Below are positions 23,890 to 37,269 of a DNA stretch of 64,000 nt, in pieces. Position 1 is the first letter of the stretch. Each line of letters begins with the position of its first letter. The position numbers and the translations under genes were made by a program. The stretch lies in assembly GCA_947652605.1 (NCBI GenBank), contig CANTFG010000240.1:1-64000 (forward strand), in the 5' to 3' direction. This stretch comes from Elmis aenea (Eukaryota > Arthropoda > Insecta > Coleoptera > Elmidae). Below the pieces are notes generated by a model. It ran no database searches, was not told where the DNA came from, and saw nothing but the letters and a program-made list of their open reading frames with translations.

Positions 23890-26800
23890 CAAACGGCATT
23901 ATACTAAGAAAGTTAAACTCTATAACATGCTAAAATTTGAACAAAATGTAACGAGCCGTTTTCGAAAAAAAAAATTAAAATTTTTAATTTTTTGAATAAC
24001 TTTGTAAATTAAAATTCAAACTAGTTGAAACAAACGGCATTATACTAAGAAAGTTAAACTCTATAACATGCTAAAATTTGAACCAAATCGTATGAGCCGT
24101 TTTCGAGAAAAAAATTTAAAATTTTCAAAATTTTTAATTTTTTGAATAACTTTGTAAATAAAATTTCAAACTAGTTGAAACAAACGGCATTATACTAAGA
24201 AAGTTAAACTCTATAACATGCTAAAATTTGAACAAAATGTAACGAGCCGTTTTCGAAAAAAAAATTTAAAATTTTTAATTTTTTGAATAACTTTGTAAAT
24301 TAAAATTCAAACTAGTTGAAACAAACGGCATTATACTAAGAAAGTTAAACTCTATAACATGCTAAAATTTGAACAAAATCGTATGAGCCGTTTTCGAGAA
24401 AAAAATTCAAAATTTTCAAAATTTTTAATTTTTTGAATAACTTTGTAAATAAAATTTCAAACTAGTTGAAACAAACGGCAATATACTAAGAAAGTTAAAC
24501 TCTATAACATGCTAAAATTTGAACAAAATCGTATGAGCCGTTTTCGAGAAAAAAATTCAAAATTTTCAAAATTTTTAATTTTTTGAATAACTTTGTAAAT
24601 TAAAATTCAAACTAGTTGAGACAAACGGCATTATACTAAGAAAGTTAAACTCTATAACATGCTAAAATTTGAACAAAATGTAACGAGCCGTTTTCGAAAG
24701 AAATTTTTAAAATTTTTAATTTTTTGAATAACTTTGTAAATTAAAATTCAAACTAGTTGAAACAAACGGCATTATACTAAGAAAGTTAAACTCTATAACA
24801 TGCTAAAATTTGAACAAAATCGTATGAGCCGTTTTCGAGAAAAAAATTCAAAATTTTCAAAATTTTTAATTTTTTGAATAACTTTGTAAATAAAATTTCA
24901 AACTAGTTGAAACAAACGGCAATATACTAAGAAAGTTAAACTCTATAACATGCTAAAATTTGAACAAAATCATATGAGCCGTTTTCGAGAAAAAAATTCA
25001 AAATTTTCAAAATTTTTAATTTTTTGAATAACTTTGTAAATTAAAATTCAAACTAGTTGAAACAAACGGCATTATACTAAGAAAGTTAAACTCTATAACA
25101 TGCTAAAATTTGAACAAAATGTAACGAGCCGTTTTCGAAAAAAAAATTTAAAATTTTTAATTTTTTGAATAACTTTGTAAATTAAAATTCAAACTAGTTG
25201 AAACAAACGGCATTATACTAAGAAAGTTAAACTCTATAACATGCTAAAATTTGAACCAAATCGTATGAGCCGTTTTCGAGAAAAAAATTAAAAATTTTCA
25301 AAATTTTTAATTTTTTGAATAACTTTGTAAATAAAATTTCAAACTAGTTGAAACAAACGGCAATATACTAAGAAAGTTAAACTCTATAACATGCTAAAAT
25401 TTGAACAAAATCATATGAGCCGTTTTCGAGAAAAAAATTCAAAATTTTCAAAATTTTTAATTTTTTGAATAACTTTGTAAATTAAAATTCAAACTAGTTG
25501 AAACAAACGGCATTATACTAAGAAAGTTAAACTCTATAACATGCTAAAATTTGAACAAAATCGTATGAGCCGTTTTCGAGAAAAAAATTCAAAATTTTCA
25601 AAATTTTTAATTTTTTGAATAACTTTGTAAATTAAAATTCAAACTAGTTGAGACAAACGGCATTATACTAAGAAAGTTAAACTCTATAACATGCTAAAAT
25701 TTGAACAAAATGTAACGAGCCGTTTTCGAAAAAAAAAATTAAAATTTTTAATTTTTTGAATAACTTTGTAAATTAAAATTCAAACTAGTTGAAACAAACG
25801 GCATTATACTAAGAAAGTTAAACTCTATAACATGCTAAAATTTGAACCAAATCGTATGAGCCGTTTTCGAGAAAAAAATTTAAAATTTTCAAAATTTTTA
25901 ATTTTTTGAATAACTTTGTAAATAAAATTTCAAACTAGTTGAAACAAACGGCATTATACTAAGAAAGTTAAACTCTATAACATGCTAAAATTTGAACAAA
26001 ATGTAACGAGCCGTTTTCGAAAAAAAAATTTAAAATTTTTAATTTTTTGAATAACTTTGTAAATTAAAATTCAAACTAGTTGAAACAAACGGCATTATAC
26101 TAAGAAAGTTAAACTCTATAACATGCTAAAATTTGAACAAAATCGTATGAGCCGTTTTCGAGAAAAAAATTCAAAATTTTCAAAATTTTTAATTTTTTGA
26201 ATAACTTTGTAAATAAAATTTCAAACTAGTTGAAACAAACGGCAATATACTAAGAAAGTTAAACTCTATAACATGCTAAAATTTGAACAAAATCGTATGA
26301 GCCGTTTTCGAGAAAAAAATTCAAAATTTTCAAAATTTTTAATTTTTTGAATAACTTTGTAAATTAAAATTCAAACTAGTTGAGACAAACGGCATTATAC
26401 TAAGAAAGTTAAACTCTATAACATGCTAAAATTTGAACAAAATGTAACGAGCCGTTTTCGAAAGAAATTTTTAAAATTTTTAATTTTTTGAATAACTTTG
26501 TAAATTAAAATTCAAACTAGTTGAAACAAACGGCATTATACTAAGAAAGTTAAACTCTATAACATGCTAAAATTTGAACAAAATCGTATGAGCCGTTTTC
26601 GAGAAAAAAATTCAAAATTTTCAAAATTTTTAATTTTTTGAATAACTTTGTAAATAAAATTTCAAACTAGTTGAAACAAACGGCAATATACTAAGAAAGT
26701 TAAACTCTATAACATGCTAAAATTTGAACAAAATCATATGAGCCGTTTTCGAGAAAAAAATTCAAAATTTTCAAAATTTTTAATTTTTTGAATAACTTTG

Positions 26801-27117
26801 TAAATTAAAATTCAAACTAGTTGAAACAAACGGCATTATACTAAGAAAGTTAAACTCTATAACATGCTAAAATTTGAACAAAATGTAACGAGCCGTTTTC
26901 GAAAAAAAAATTTAAAATTTTTAATTTTTTGAATAACTTTGTAAATTAAAATTCAAACTAGTTGAAACAAACGGCATTATACTAAGAAAGTTAAACTCTA
27001 TAACATGCTAAAATTTGAACCAAATCGTATGAGCCGTTTTCGAGAAAAAAATTTAAAATTTTCAAAATTTTTAATTTTTTGAATAACTTTGTAAATAAAA
27101 TTTCAAACTAGTTGAAA
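23590..27117 (+). repeat. Zone IV: 1764-bp tandem duplication (12-mer)
   Basis: The order C', Bg, A', G, A', B, D, A, B, C', A', G runs from 23590 and repeats from 25354. The A' monomers at 23890 and 25654 share a private longer A-run after ttttcg, which confirms common descent at an offset of 1764 bp (eight 150-bp and four 141-bp monomers). The G at 25204 has a private aattaaaaattttc that its partner at 26968 lacks. Agreement ends with G at 26968; the next monomer is A' (27118), where C' would be expected. Confidence 0.85.
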
Positions 27118-28290
27118 CAAACGGCATTATACTAAGAAAGTTAAACTCTATAACATGCTAAAATTTGAACAAAATGTAACGAGCCGTTTTCGAAAAAAAA
27201 ATTTAAAATTTTTAATTTTTTGAATAACTTTGTAAATTAAAATTCAAACTAGTTGAAACAAACGGCATTATACTAAGAAAGTTAAACTCTATAACATGCT
27301 AAAATTTGAACAAAATCGTATGAGCCGTTTTCGAGAAAAAAATTCAAAATTTTCAAAATTTTTAATTTTTTGAATAACTTTGTAAATTAAAATTCAAACT
27401 AGTTGAGACAAACGGCATTATACTAAGAAAGTTAAACTCTATAACATGCTAAAATTTGAACAAAATGTAACGAGCCGTTTTCGAAAGAAATTTTTAAAAT
27501 TTTTAATTTTTTGAATAACTTTGTAAATTAAAATTCAAACTAGTTGAAACAAACGGCATTATACTAAGAAAGTTAAACTCTATAACATGCTAAAATTTGA
27601 ACAAAATCGTATGAGCCGTTTTCGAGAAAAAAATTCAAAATTTTCAAAATTTTTAATTTTTTGAATAACTTTGTAAATAAAATTTCAAACTAGTTGAAAC
27701 AAACGGCAATATACTAAGAAAGTTAAACTCTATAACATGCTAAAATTTGAACAAAATCATATGAGCCGTTTTCGAGAAAAAAATTCAAAATTTTCAAAAT
27801 TTTTAATTTTTTGAATAACTTTGTAAATTAAAATTCAAACTAGTTGAAACAAACGGCATTATACTAAGAAAGTTAAACTCTATAACATGCTAAAATTTGA
27901 ACAAAATCGTATGAGCCGTTTTCGAGAAAAAAATTCAAAATTTTCAAAATTTTTAATTTTTTGAATAACTTTGTAAATTAAAATTCAAACTAGTTGAGAC
28001 AAACGGCATTATACTAAGAAAGTTAAACTCTATAACATGCTAAAATTTGAACAAAATGTAACGAGCCGTTTTCGAAAGAAATTTTTAAAATTTTTAATTT
28101 TTTGAATAACTTTGTAAATTAAAATTCAAACTAGTTGAAACAAACGGCATTATACTAAGAAAGTTAAACTCTATAACATGCTAAAATTTGAACAAAATCG
28201 TATGAGCCGTTTTCGAGAAAAAAATTCAAAATTTTCAAAATTTTTAATTTTTTGAATAACTTTGTAAATAAAATTTCAAACTAGTTGAAA

Positions 28291-28431
28291 CAAACGGCAA
28301 TATACTAAGAAAGTTAAACTCTATAACATGCTAAAATTTGAACAAAATGTAACGAGCCGTTTTCGAAAGAAATTTTTAAAATTTTTAATTTTTTGAATAA
28401 CTTTGTAAATTAAAATTCAAACTAGTTGAAA
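28291..28431 (+). repeat. Chimeric monomer, C head and A body/tail (copy 1)
   Basis: Begins ggcaatatac (a10, type C) but continues gtaacgagcc, ttttcgaaag and the single 9-bp unit of type A, for 141 bp. The switch lies between positions 11 and 58. The sister copy is 29623-29763. Confidence 0.9.
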
Positions 28432-29622
28432 CAAACGGCATTATACTAAGAAAGTTAAACTCTATAACATGCTAAAATTTGAACAAAATCGTATGAGCCG
28501 TTTTCGAGAAAAAAATTCAAAATTTTCAAAATTTTTAATTTTTTGAATAACTTTGTAAATAAAATTTCAAACTAGTTGAAACAAACGGCAATATACTAAG
28601 AAAGTTAAACTCTATAACATGCTAAAATTTGAACAAAATCATATGAGCCGTTTTCGAGAAAAAAATTCAAAATTTTCAAAATTTTTAATTTTTTGAATAA
28701 CTTTGTAAATTAAAATTCAAACTAGTTGAAACAAACGGCATTATACTAAGAAAGTTAAACTCTATAACATGCTAAAATTTGAACAAAATCGTATGAGCCG
28801 TTTTCGAGAAAAAAATTCAAAATTTTCAAAATTTTTAATTTTTTGAATAACTTTGTAAATTAAAATTCAAACTAGTTGAAACAAACGGCATTATACTAAG
28901 AAAGTTAAACTCTATAACATGCTAAAATTTGAACAAAATCGTATGAGCCGTTTTCGAGAAAAAAATTCAAAATTTTCAAAATTTTTAATTTTTTGAATAA
29001 CTTTGTAAATAAAATTTCAAACTAGTTGAAACAAACGGCAATATACTAAGAAAGTTAAACTCTATAACATGCTAAAATTTGAACAAAATCATATGAGCCG
29101 TTTTCGAGAAAAAAATTCAAAATTTTCAAAATTTTTAATTTTTTGAATAACTTTGTAAATTAAAATTCAAACTAGTTGAAACAAACGGCATTATACTAAG
29201 AAAGTTAAACTCTATAACATGCTAAAATTTGAACAAAATCGTATGAGCCGTTTTCGAGAAAAAAATTCAAAATTTTCAAAATTTTTAATTTTTTGAATAA
29301 CTTTGTAAATTAAAATTCAAACTAGTTGAGACAAACGGCATTATACTAAGAAAGTTAAACTCTATAACATGCTAAAATTTGAACAAAATGTAACGAGCCG
29401 TTTTCGAAAGAAATTTTTAAAATTTTTAATTTTTTGAATAACTTTGTAAATTAAAATTCAAACTAGTTGAAACAAACGGCATTATACTAAGAAAGTTAAA
29501 CTCTATAACATGCTAAAATTTGAACAAAATCGTATGAGCCGTTTTCGAGAAAAAAATTCAAAATTTTCAAAATTTTTAATTTTTTGAATAACTTTGTAAA
29601 TAAAATTTCAAACTAGTTGAAA

Positions 29623-29763
29623 CAAACGGCAATATACTAAGAAAGTTAAACTCTATAACATGCTAAAATTTGAACAAAATGTAACGAGCCGTTTTCGAAA
29701 GAAATTTTTAAAATTTTTAATTTTTTGAATAACTTTGTAAATTAAAATTCAAACTAGTTGAAA
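29623..29763 (+). repeat. Chimeric monomer, C head and A body/tail (copy 2)
   Basis: Same combination of a10 with gtaacgagcc and ttttcgaaag as the monomer at 28291, 1332 bp away. It foreshadows type E, which also has a10 with a 141-bp A-like body. Confidence 0.9.
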
Positions 29764-31245
29764 CAAACGGCATTATACTAAGAAAGTTAAACTCTATAAC
29801 ATGCTAAAATTTGAACAAAATCGTATGAGCCGTTTTCGAGAAAAAAATTCAAAATTTTCAAAATTTTTAATTTTTTGAATAACTTTGTAAATAAAATTTC
29901 AAACTAGTTGAAACAAACGGCAATATACTAAGAAAGTTAAACTCTATAACATGCTAAAATTTGAACAAAATCATATGAGCCGTTTTCGAGAAAAAAATTC
30001 AAAATTTTCAAAATTTTTAATTTTTTGAATAACTTTGTAAATTAAAATTCAAACTAGTTGAAACAAACGGCATTATACTAAGAAAGTTAAACTCTATAAC
30101 ATGCTAAAATTTGAACAAAATCGTATGAGCCGTTTTCGAGAAAAAAATTCAAAATTTTCAAAATTTTTAATTTTTTGAATAACTTTGTAAATTAAAATTC
30201 AAACTAGTTGAAACAAACGGCATTATACTAAGAAAGTTAAACTCTATAACATGCTAAAATTTGAACAAAATCGTATGAGCCGTTTTCGAGAAAAAAATTC
30301 AAAATTTTCAAAATTTTTAATTTTTTGAATAACTTTGTAAATTAAAATTCAAACTAGTTGAGACAAACGGCATTATACTAAGAAAGTTAAACTCTATAAC
30401 ATGCTAAAATTTGAACAAAATGTAACGAGCCGTTTTCGAAAGAAATTTTTAAAATTTTTAATTTTTTGAATAACTTTGTAAATTAAAATTCAAACTAGTT
30501 GAAACAAACGGCATTATACTAAGAAAGTTAAACTCAATAACATGCTAAAATTTGAACAAAATCATATGAGCCGTTTTCGAGAAAAAAATTCAAAATTTTC
30601 AAAATTTTTAATTTTTTGAATAACTTTGTAAATAAAATTTCAAACTAGTTGAAACAAACGGCAATATACTAAGAAAGTTAAACTCTATAACATGCTAAAA
30701 TTTGAACAAAATCATATGAGCCGTTTTCGAGAAAAAAATTCAAAATTTTCAAAATTTTTAATTTTTTGAATAACTTTGTAAATTAAAATTCAAACTAGTT
30801 GAAACAAACGGCATTATACTAAGAAAGTTAAACTCTATAACATGCTAAAATTTGAACAAAATCGTATGAGCCGTTTTCGAGAAAAAAATTCAAAATTTTC
30901 AAAATTTTTAATTTTTTGAATAACTTTGTAAATTAAAATTCAAACTAGTTGAGACAAACGGCATTATACTAAGAAAGTTAAACTCTATAACATGCTAAAA
31001 TTTGAACAAAATGTAACGAGCCGTTTTCGAAAGAAATTTTTAAAATTTTTAATTTTTTGAATAACTTTGTAAATTAAAATTCAAACTAGTTGAAACAAAC
31101 GGCATTATACTAAGAAAGTTAAACTCAATAACATGCTAAAATTTGAACAAAATCGTATGAGCCGTTTTCGAGAAAAAAATTCAAAATTTTCAAAATTTTT
31201 AATTTTTTGAATAACTTTGTAAATAAAATTTCAAACTAGTTGAAA

Positions 31246-31395
31246 CAAACGGCATTATACTAAGAAAGTTAAACTCTATAACATGCTAAAATTTGAACAA
31301 AATGTAACGAGCCGTTTTCGAGAAAAAAATTCAAAATTTTTAAAATTTTTAATTTTTTGAATAACTTTGTAAATTAAAATTCAAACTAGTTGAAA
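31246..31395 (+). repeat. Type N chimeric monomer (A front, B-length tail)
   Basis: Carries gtaacgagcc of type A but continues ttttcgagaaaa with a doubled 9-bp unit in the form ttcaaaatttttaaaa, giving 150 bp. The switch point is inside gagccgttttcga (64-76). It recurs at 40957, 41107, 44185 and 46380. It marks the border between the C'-rich left half and the E-marked zone. Confidence 0.88.
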
Positions 31396-31686
31396 CAAAC
31401 GGCATTATACTAAGAAAGTTAAACTCTATAACATGCTAAAATTTGAACAAAATGTAACGAGCCGTTTTCGAAAGAAATTTTTAAAATTTTTAATTTTTTG
31501 AATAACTTTGTAAATTAAAATTCAAACTAGTTGAAACAAACGGCATTATACTAAGAAAGTTAAACTCTATAACATGCTAAAATTTGAACAAAATCGTATG
31601 AGCCGTTTTCGAGAAAAAAATTCAAAATTTTCAAAATTTTTAATTTTTTGAATAACTTTGTAAATAAAATTTCAAACTAGTTGAAA

Positions 31687-31827
31687 CAAACGGCAATATA
31701 CTAAGAAAGTTAAACTCTATAACATGCTAAAATTTGAAAGAAATGTAACGAGCCGTTTTCGAAAAAAAATTTTAAAATTTTTAATTTTTTGAATAACTTT
31801 GTAAATTAAAATTCAAACTAGTTGAAA
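31687..31827 (+). repeat. Type E monomer (141 bp), first occurrence
   Basis: Has a10, gaaagaaatgtaacgagcc (positions 53-54 changed from ca to ag), then ttttcgaaaaaaaatttt and one 9-bp unit. Copies start at 31687, 33160, 33592, 35065, 35356, 36829, 41407, 44335 and 46680, and none was seen to the left or further right. It always follows a B or C-like monomer, except after N at 44185. Confidence 0.92.
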
Positions 31828-34800
31828 CAAACGGCATTATACTAAGAAAGTTAAACTCTATAACATGCTAAAATTTGAACAAAATCGTATGAGCCGTTTT
31901 CGAGAAAAAAATTCAAAATTTTCAAAATTTTTAATTTTTTGAATAACTTTGTAAATTAAAATTCAAACTAGTTGAAACAAACGGCATTATACTAAGAAAG
32001 TTAAACTCTATAACATGCTAAAATTTGAACAAAATCGTATGAGCCGTTTTCGAGAAAAAAATTCAAAATTTTCAAAATTTTTAATTTTTTGAATAACTTT
32101 GTAAATTAAAATTCAAACTAGTTGAAACAAACGGCATTATACTAAGAAAGTTAAACTCTATAACATGCTAAAATTTGAACAAAATGTAACGAGCCGTTTT
32201 CGAAAGAAATTTTTAAAATTTTTAATTTTTTGAATAACTTTGTAAATTAAAATTCAAACTAGTTGAAACAAACGGCATTATACTAAGAAAGTTAAACTCT
32301 ATAACATGCTAAAATTTGAACAAAATCGTATGAGCCGTTTTCGAGAAAAAAATTCAAAATTTTCAAAATTTTTAATTTTTTGAATAACTTTGTAAATTAA
32401 AATTCAAACTAGTTGAAACAAACGGCATTATACTAAGAAAGTTAAACTCTATAACATGCTAAAATTTGAACAAAATCGTATGAGCCGTTTTCGAGAAAAA
32501 AATTTAAAATTTTCAAAATTTTTAATTTTTTGAATAACTTTGTAAATAAAATTTCAAACTAGTTGAAACAAACGGCATTATACTAAGAAAGTTAAACTCT
32601 ATAACATGCTAAAATTTGAACAAAATGTAACGAGCCGTTTTCGAAAGAAATTTTTAAAATTTTTAATTTTTTGAATAACTTTGTAAATTAAAATTCAAAC
32701 TAGTTGAAACAAACGGCATTATACTAAGAAAGTTAAACTCTATAACATGCTAAAATTTGAACAAAATCGTATGAGCCGTTTTCGAGAAAAAAATTCAAAA
32801 TTTTCAAAATTTTTAATTTTTTGAATAACTTTGTAAATTAAAATTCAAACTAGTTGAGACAAACGGCATTATACTAAGAAAGTTAAACTCTATAACATGC
32901 TAAAATTTGAACAAAATCGTATGAGCCGTTTTCGAGAAAAAAATTCAAAATTTTCAAAATTTTTAATTTTTTGAATAACTTTGTAAATTAAAATTCAAAC
33001 TAGTTGAAACAAACGGCATTATACTAAGAAAGTTAAACTCTATAACATGCTAAAATTTGAACAAAATCGTATGAGCCGTTTTCGAGAAAAAAATTCAAAA
33101 TTTTCAAAATTTTTAATTTTTTGAATAACTTTGTAAATAAAATTTCAAACTAGTTGAAACAAACGGCAATATACTAAGAAAGTTAAACTCTATAACATGC
33201 TAAAATTTGAAAGAAATGTAACGAGCCGTTTTCGAAAAAAAATTTTAAAATTTTTAATTTTTTGAATAACTTTGTAAATTAAAATTCAAACTAGTTGAAA
33301 CAAACGGCATTATACTAAGAAAGTTAAACTCTATAACATGCTAAAATTTGAACAAAATGTAACGAGCCGTTTTCGAAAGAAATTTTTAAAATTTTTAATT
33401 TTTTGAATAACTTTGTAAATTAAAATTCAAACTAGTTGAAACAAACGGCATTATACTAAGAAAGTTAAACTCTATAACATGCTAAAATTTGAACAAAATC
33501 GTATGAGCCGTTTTCGAGAAAAAAATTCAAAATTTTCAAAATTTTTAATTTTTTGAATAACTTTGTAAATAAAATTTCAAACTAGTTGAAACAAACGGCA
33601 ATATACTAAGAAAGTTAAACTCTATAACATGCTAAAATTTGAAAGAAATGTAACGAGCCGTTTTCGAAAAAAAATTTTAAAATTTTTAATTTTTTGAATA
33701 ACTTTGTAAATTAAAATTCAAACTAGTTGAAACAAACGGCATTATACTAAGAAAGTTAAACTCTATAACATGCTAAAATTTGAACAAAATCGTATGAGCC
33801 GTTTTCGAGAAAAAAATTCAAAATTTTCAAAATTTTTAATTTTTTGAATAACTTTGTAAATTAAAATTCAAACTAGTTGAAACAAACGGCATTATACTAA
33901 GAAAGTTAAACTCTATAACATGCTAAAATTTGAACAAAATCGTATGAGCCGTTTTCGAGAAAAAAATTCAAAATTTTCAAAATTTTTAATTTTTTGAATA
34001 ACTTTGTAAATTAAAATTCAAACTAGTTGAAACAAACGGCATTATACTAAGAAAGTTAAACTCTATAACATGCTAAAATTTGAACAAAATGTAACGAGCC
34101 GTTTTCGAAAGAAATTTTTAAAATTTTTAATTTTTTGAATAACTTTGTAAATTAAAATTCAAACTAGTTGAAACAAACGGCATTATACTAAGAAAGTTAA
34201 ACTCTATAACATGCTAAAATTTGAACAAAATCGTATGAGCCGTTTTCGAGAAAAAAATTCAAAATTTTCAAAATTTTTAATTTTTTGAATAACTTTGTAA
34301 ATTAAAATTCAAACTAGTTGAAACAAACGGCATTATACTAAGAAAGTTAAACTCTATAACATGCTAAAATTTGAACAAAATCGTATGAGCCGTTTTCGAG
34401 AAAAAAATTTAAAATTTTCAAAATTTTTAATTTTTTGAATAACTTTGTAAATAAAATTTCAAACTAGTTGAAACAAACGGCATTATACTAAGAAAGTTAA
34501 ACTCTATAACATGCTAAAATTTGAACAAAATGTAACGAGCCGTTTTCGAAAGAAATTTTTAAAATTTTTAATTTTTTGAATAACTTTGTAAATTAAAATT
34601 CAAACTAGTTGAAACAAACGGCATTATACTAAGAAAGTTAAACTCTATAACATGCTAAAATTTGAACAAAATCGTATGAGCCGTTTTCGAGAAAAAAATT
34701 CAAAATTTTCAAAATTTTTAATTTTTTGAATAACTTTGTAAATTAAAATTCAAACTAGTTGAGACAAACGGCATTATACTAAGAAAGTTAAACTCTATAA

Positions 34801-36828
34801 CATGCTAAAATTTGAACAAAATCGTATGAGCCGTTTTCGAGAAAAAAATTCAAAATTTTCAAAATTTTTAATTTTTTGAATAACTTTGTAAATTAAAATT
34901 CAAACTAGTTGAAACAAACGGCATTATACTAAGAAAGTTAAACTCTATAACATGCTAAAATTTGAACAAAATCGTATGAGCCGTTTTCGAGAAAAAAATT
35001 CAAAATTTTCAAAATTTTTAATTTTTTGAATAACTTTGTAAATAAAATTTCAAACTAGTTGAAACAAACGGCAATATACTAAGAAAGTTAAACTCTATAA
35101 CATGCTAAAATTTGAAAGAAATGTAACGAGCCGTTTTCGAAAAAAAATTTTAAAATTTTTAATTTTTTGAATAACTTTGTAAATTAAAATTCAAACTAGT
35201 TGAAACAAACGGCATTATACTAAGAAAGTTAAACTCTATAACATGCTAAAATTTGAACAAAATCGTATGAGCCGTTTTCGAGAAAAAAATTCAAAATTTT
35301 CAAAATTTTTAATTTTTTGAATAACTTTGTAAATAAAATTTCAAACTAGTTGAAACAAACGGCAATATACTAAGAAAGTTAAACTCTATAACATGCTAAA
35401 ATTTGAAAGAAATGTAACGAGCCGTTTTCGAAAAAAAATTTTAAAATTTTTAATTTTTTGAATAACTTTGTAAATTAAAATTCAAACTAGTTGAAACAAA
35501 CGGCATTATACTAAGAAAGTTAAACTCTATAACATGCTAAAATTTGAACAAAATCGTATGAGCCGTTTTCGAGAAAAAAATTCAAAATTTTCAAAATTTT
35601 TAATTTTTTGAATAACTTTGTAAATTAAAATTCAAACTAGTTGAAACAAACGGCATTATACTAAGAAAGTTAAACTCTATAACATGCTAAAATTTGAACA
35701 AAATCGTATGAGCCGTTTTCGAGAAAAAAATTCAAAATTTTCAAAATTTTTAATTTTTTGAATAACTTTGTAAATTAAAATTCAAACTAGTTGAAACAAA
35801 CGGCATTATACTAAGAAAGTTAAACTCTATAACATGCTAAAATTTGAACAAAATGTAACGAGCCGTTTTCGAAAGAAATTTTTAAAATTTTTAATTTTTT
35901 GAATAACTTTGTAAATTAAAATTCAAACTAGTTGAAACAAACGGCATTATACTAAGAAAGTTAAACTCTATAACATGCTAAAATTTGAACAAAATCGTAT
36001 GAGCCGTTTTCGAGAAAAAAATTCAAAATTTTCAAAATTTTTAATTTTTTGAATAACTTTGTAAATTAAAATTCAAACTAGTTGAAACAAACGGCATTAT
36101 ACTAAGAAAGTTAAACTCTATAACATGCTAAAATTTGAACAAAATCGTATGAGCCGTTTTCGAGAAAAAAATTTAAAATTTTCAAAATTTTTAATTTTTT
36201 GAATAACTTTGTAAATAAAATTTCAAACTAGTTGAAACAAACGGCATTATACTAAGAAAGTTAAACTCTATAACATGCTAAAATTTGAACAAAATGTAAC
36301 GAGCCGTTTTCGAAAGAAATTTTTAAAATTTTTAATTTTTTGAATAACTTTGTAAATTAAAATTCAAACTAGTTGAAACAAACGGCATTATACTAAGAAA
36401 GTTAAACTCTATAACATGCTAAAATTTGAACAAAATCGTATGAGCCGTTTTCGAGAAAAAAATTCAAAATTTTCAAAATTTTTAATTTTTTGAATAACTT
36501 TGTAAATTAAAATTCAAACTAGTTGAGACAAACGGCATTATACTAAGAAAGTTAAACTCTATAACATGCTAAAATTTGAACAAAATCGTATGAGCCGTTT
36601 TCGAGAAAAAAATTCAAAATTTTCAAAATTTTTAATTTTTTGAATAACTTTGTAAATTAAAATTCAAACTAGTTGAAACAAACGGCATTATACTAAGAAA
36701 GTTAAACTCTATAACATGCTAAAATTTGAACAAAATCGTATGAGCCGTTTTCGAGAAAAAAATTCAAAATTTTCAAAATTTTTAATTTTTTGAATAACTT
36801 TGTAAATAAAATTTCAAACTAGTTGAAA
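31687..36828 (+). repeat. Zone V: 1473-bp higher-order repeat (10-mer) with short interruptions
   Basis: The order E, B, B, A, B, G2, A, Bg, B, B occupies 31687-33159 and recurs at 33592-35064 and 35356-36828. Each copy is exactly 1473 bp (seven 150-bp and three 141-bp monomers). Between copies 1 and 2 lies E-A-B (33160-33591, 432 bp), and between copies 2 and 3 lies E-B (35065-35355, 291 bp). Both insertions begin with E, so they look like truncated units left by exchanges out of register. I saw no sequence difference among the three full copies. Confidence 0.88.
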
Positions 36829-37269
36829 CAAACGGCAATATACTAAGAAAGTTAAACTCTATAACATGCTAAAATTTGAAAGAAATGTAACGAGCCGTTT
36901 TCGAAAAAAAATTTTAAAATTTTTAATTTTTTGAATAACTTTGTAAATTAAAATTCAAACTAGTTGAAACAAACGGCATTATACTAAGAAAGTTAAACTC
37001 TATAACATGCTAAAATTTGAACAAAATCGTATGAGCCGTTTTCGAGAAAAAAATTCAAAATTTTCAAAATTTTTAATTTTTTGAATAACTTTGTAAATTA
37101 AAATTCAAACTAGTTGAAACAAACGGCATTATACTAAGAAAGTTAAACTCTATAACATGCTAAAATTTGAACAAAATCGTATGAGCCGTTTTCGAGAAAA
37201 AAATTTAAAATTTTCAAAATTTTTAATTTTTTGAATAACTTTGTAAATAAAATTTCAAACTAGTTGAAA
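36829..37269 (+). repeat. Junction E-B-G2 between zones V and VI
   Basis: A last E of the series (36829), then B (36970) and G2 (37120). Compared with the 1473-bp unit, the stretch B-A-B before G2 is missing, so the E unit runs directly into the 591-bp A-Bg-B-G2 repeat. Confidence 0.82.

Larger units (their letters stand above)
27118..31245 (+). repeat. Zone IV, right part: mixed A, B, C' and chimeric monomers
   Basis: Monomers A', Bg, A, B, C', Bg, A, B, then a C/A chimera (28291), B, C', B, B, C', Bg, A, B, chimera (29623), B, C', B, Bg, A, B', C', Bg, A, B'. The two chimeras are 1332 bp apart with mostly the same neighbours, indicating a 9-mer duplication. B' at 30505 uniquely combines ctcaataac with catatgagcc. 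C' monomers make their last appearance here (30655-30804). Confidence 0.82.
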
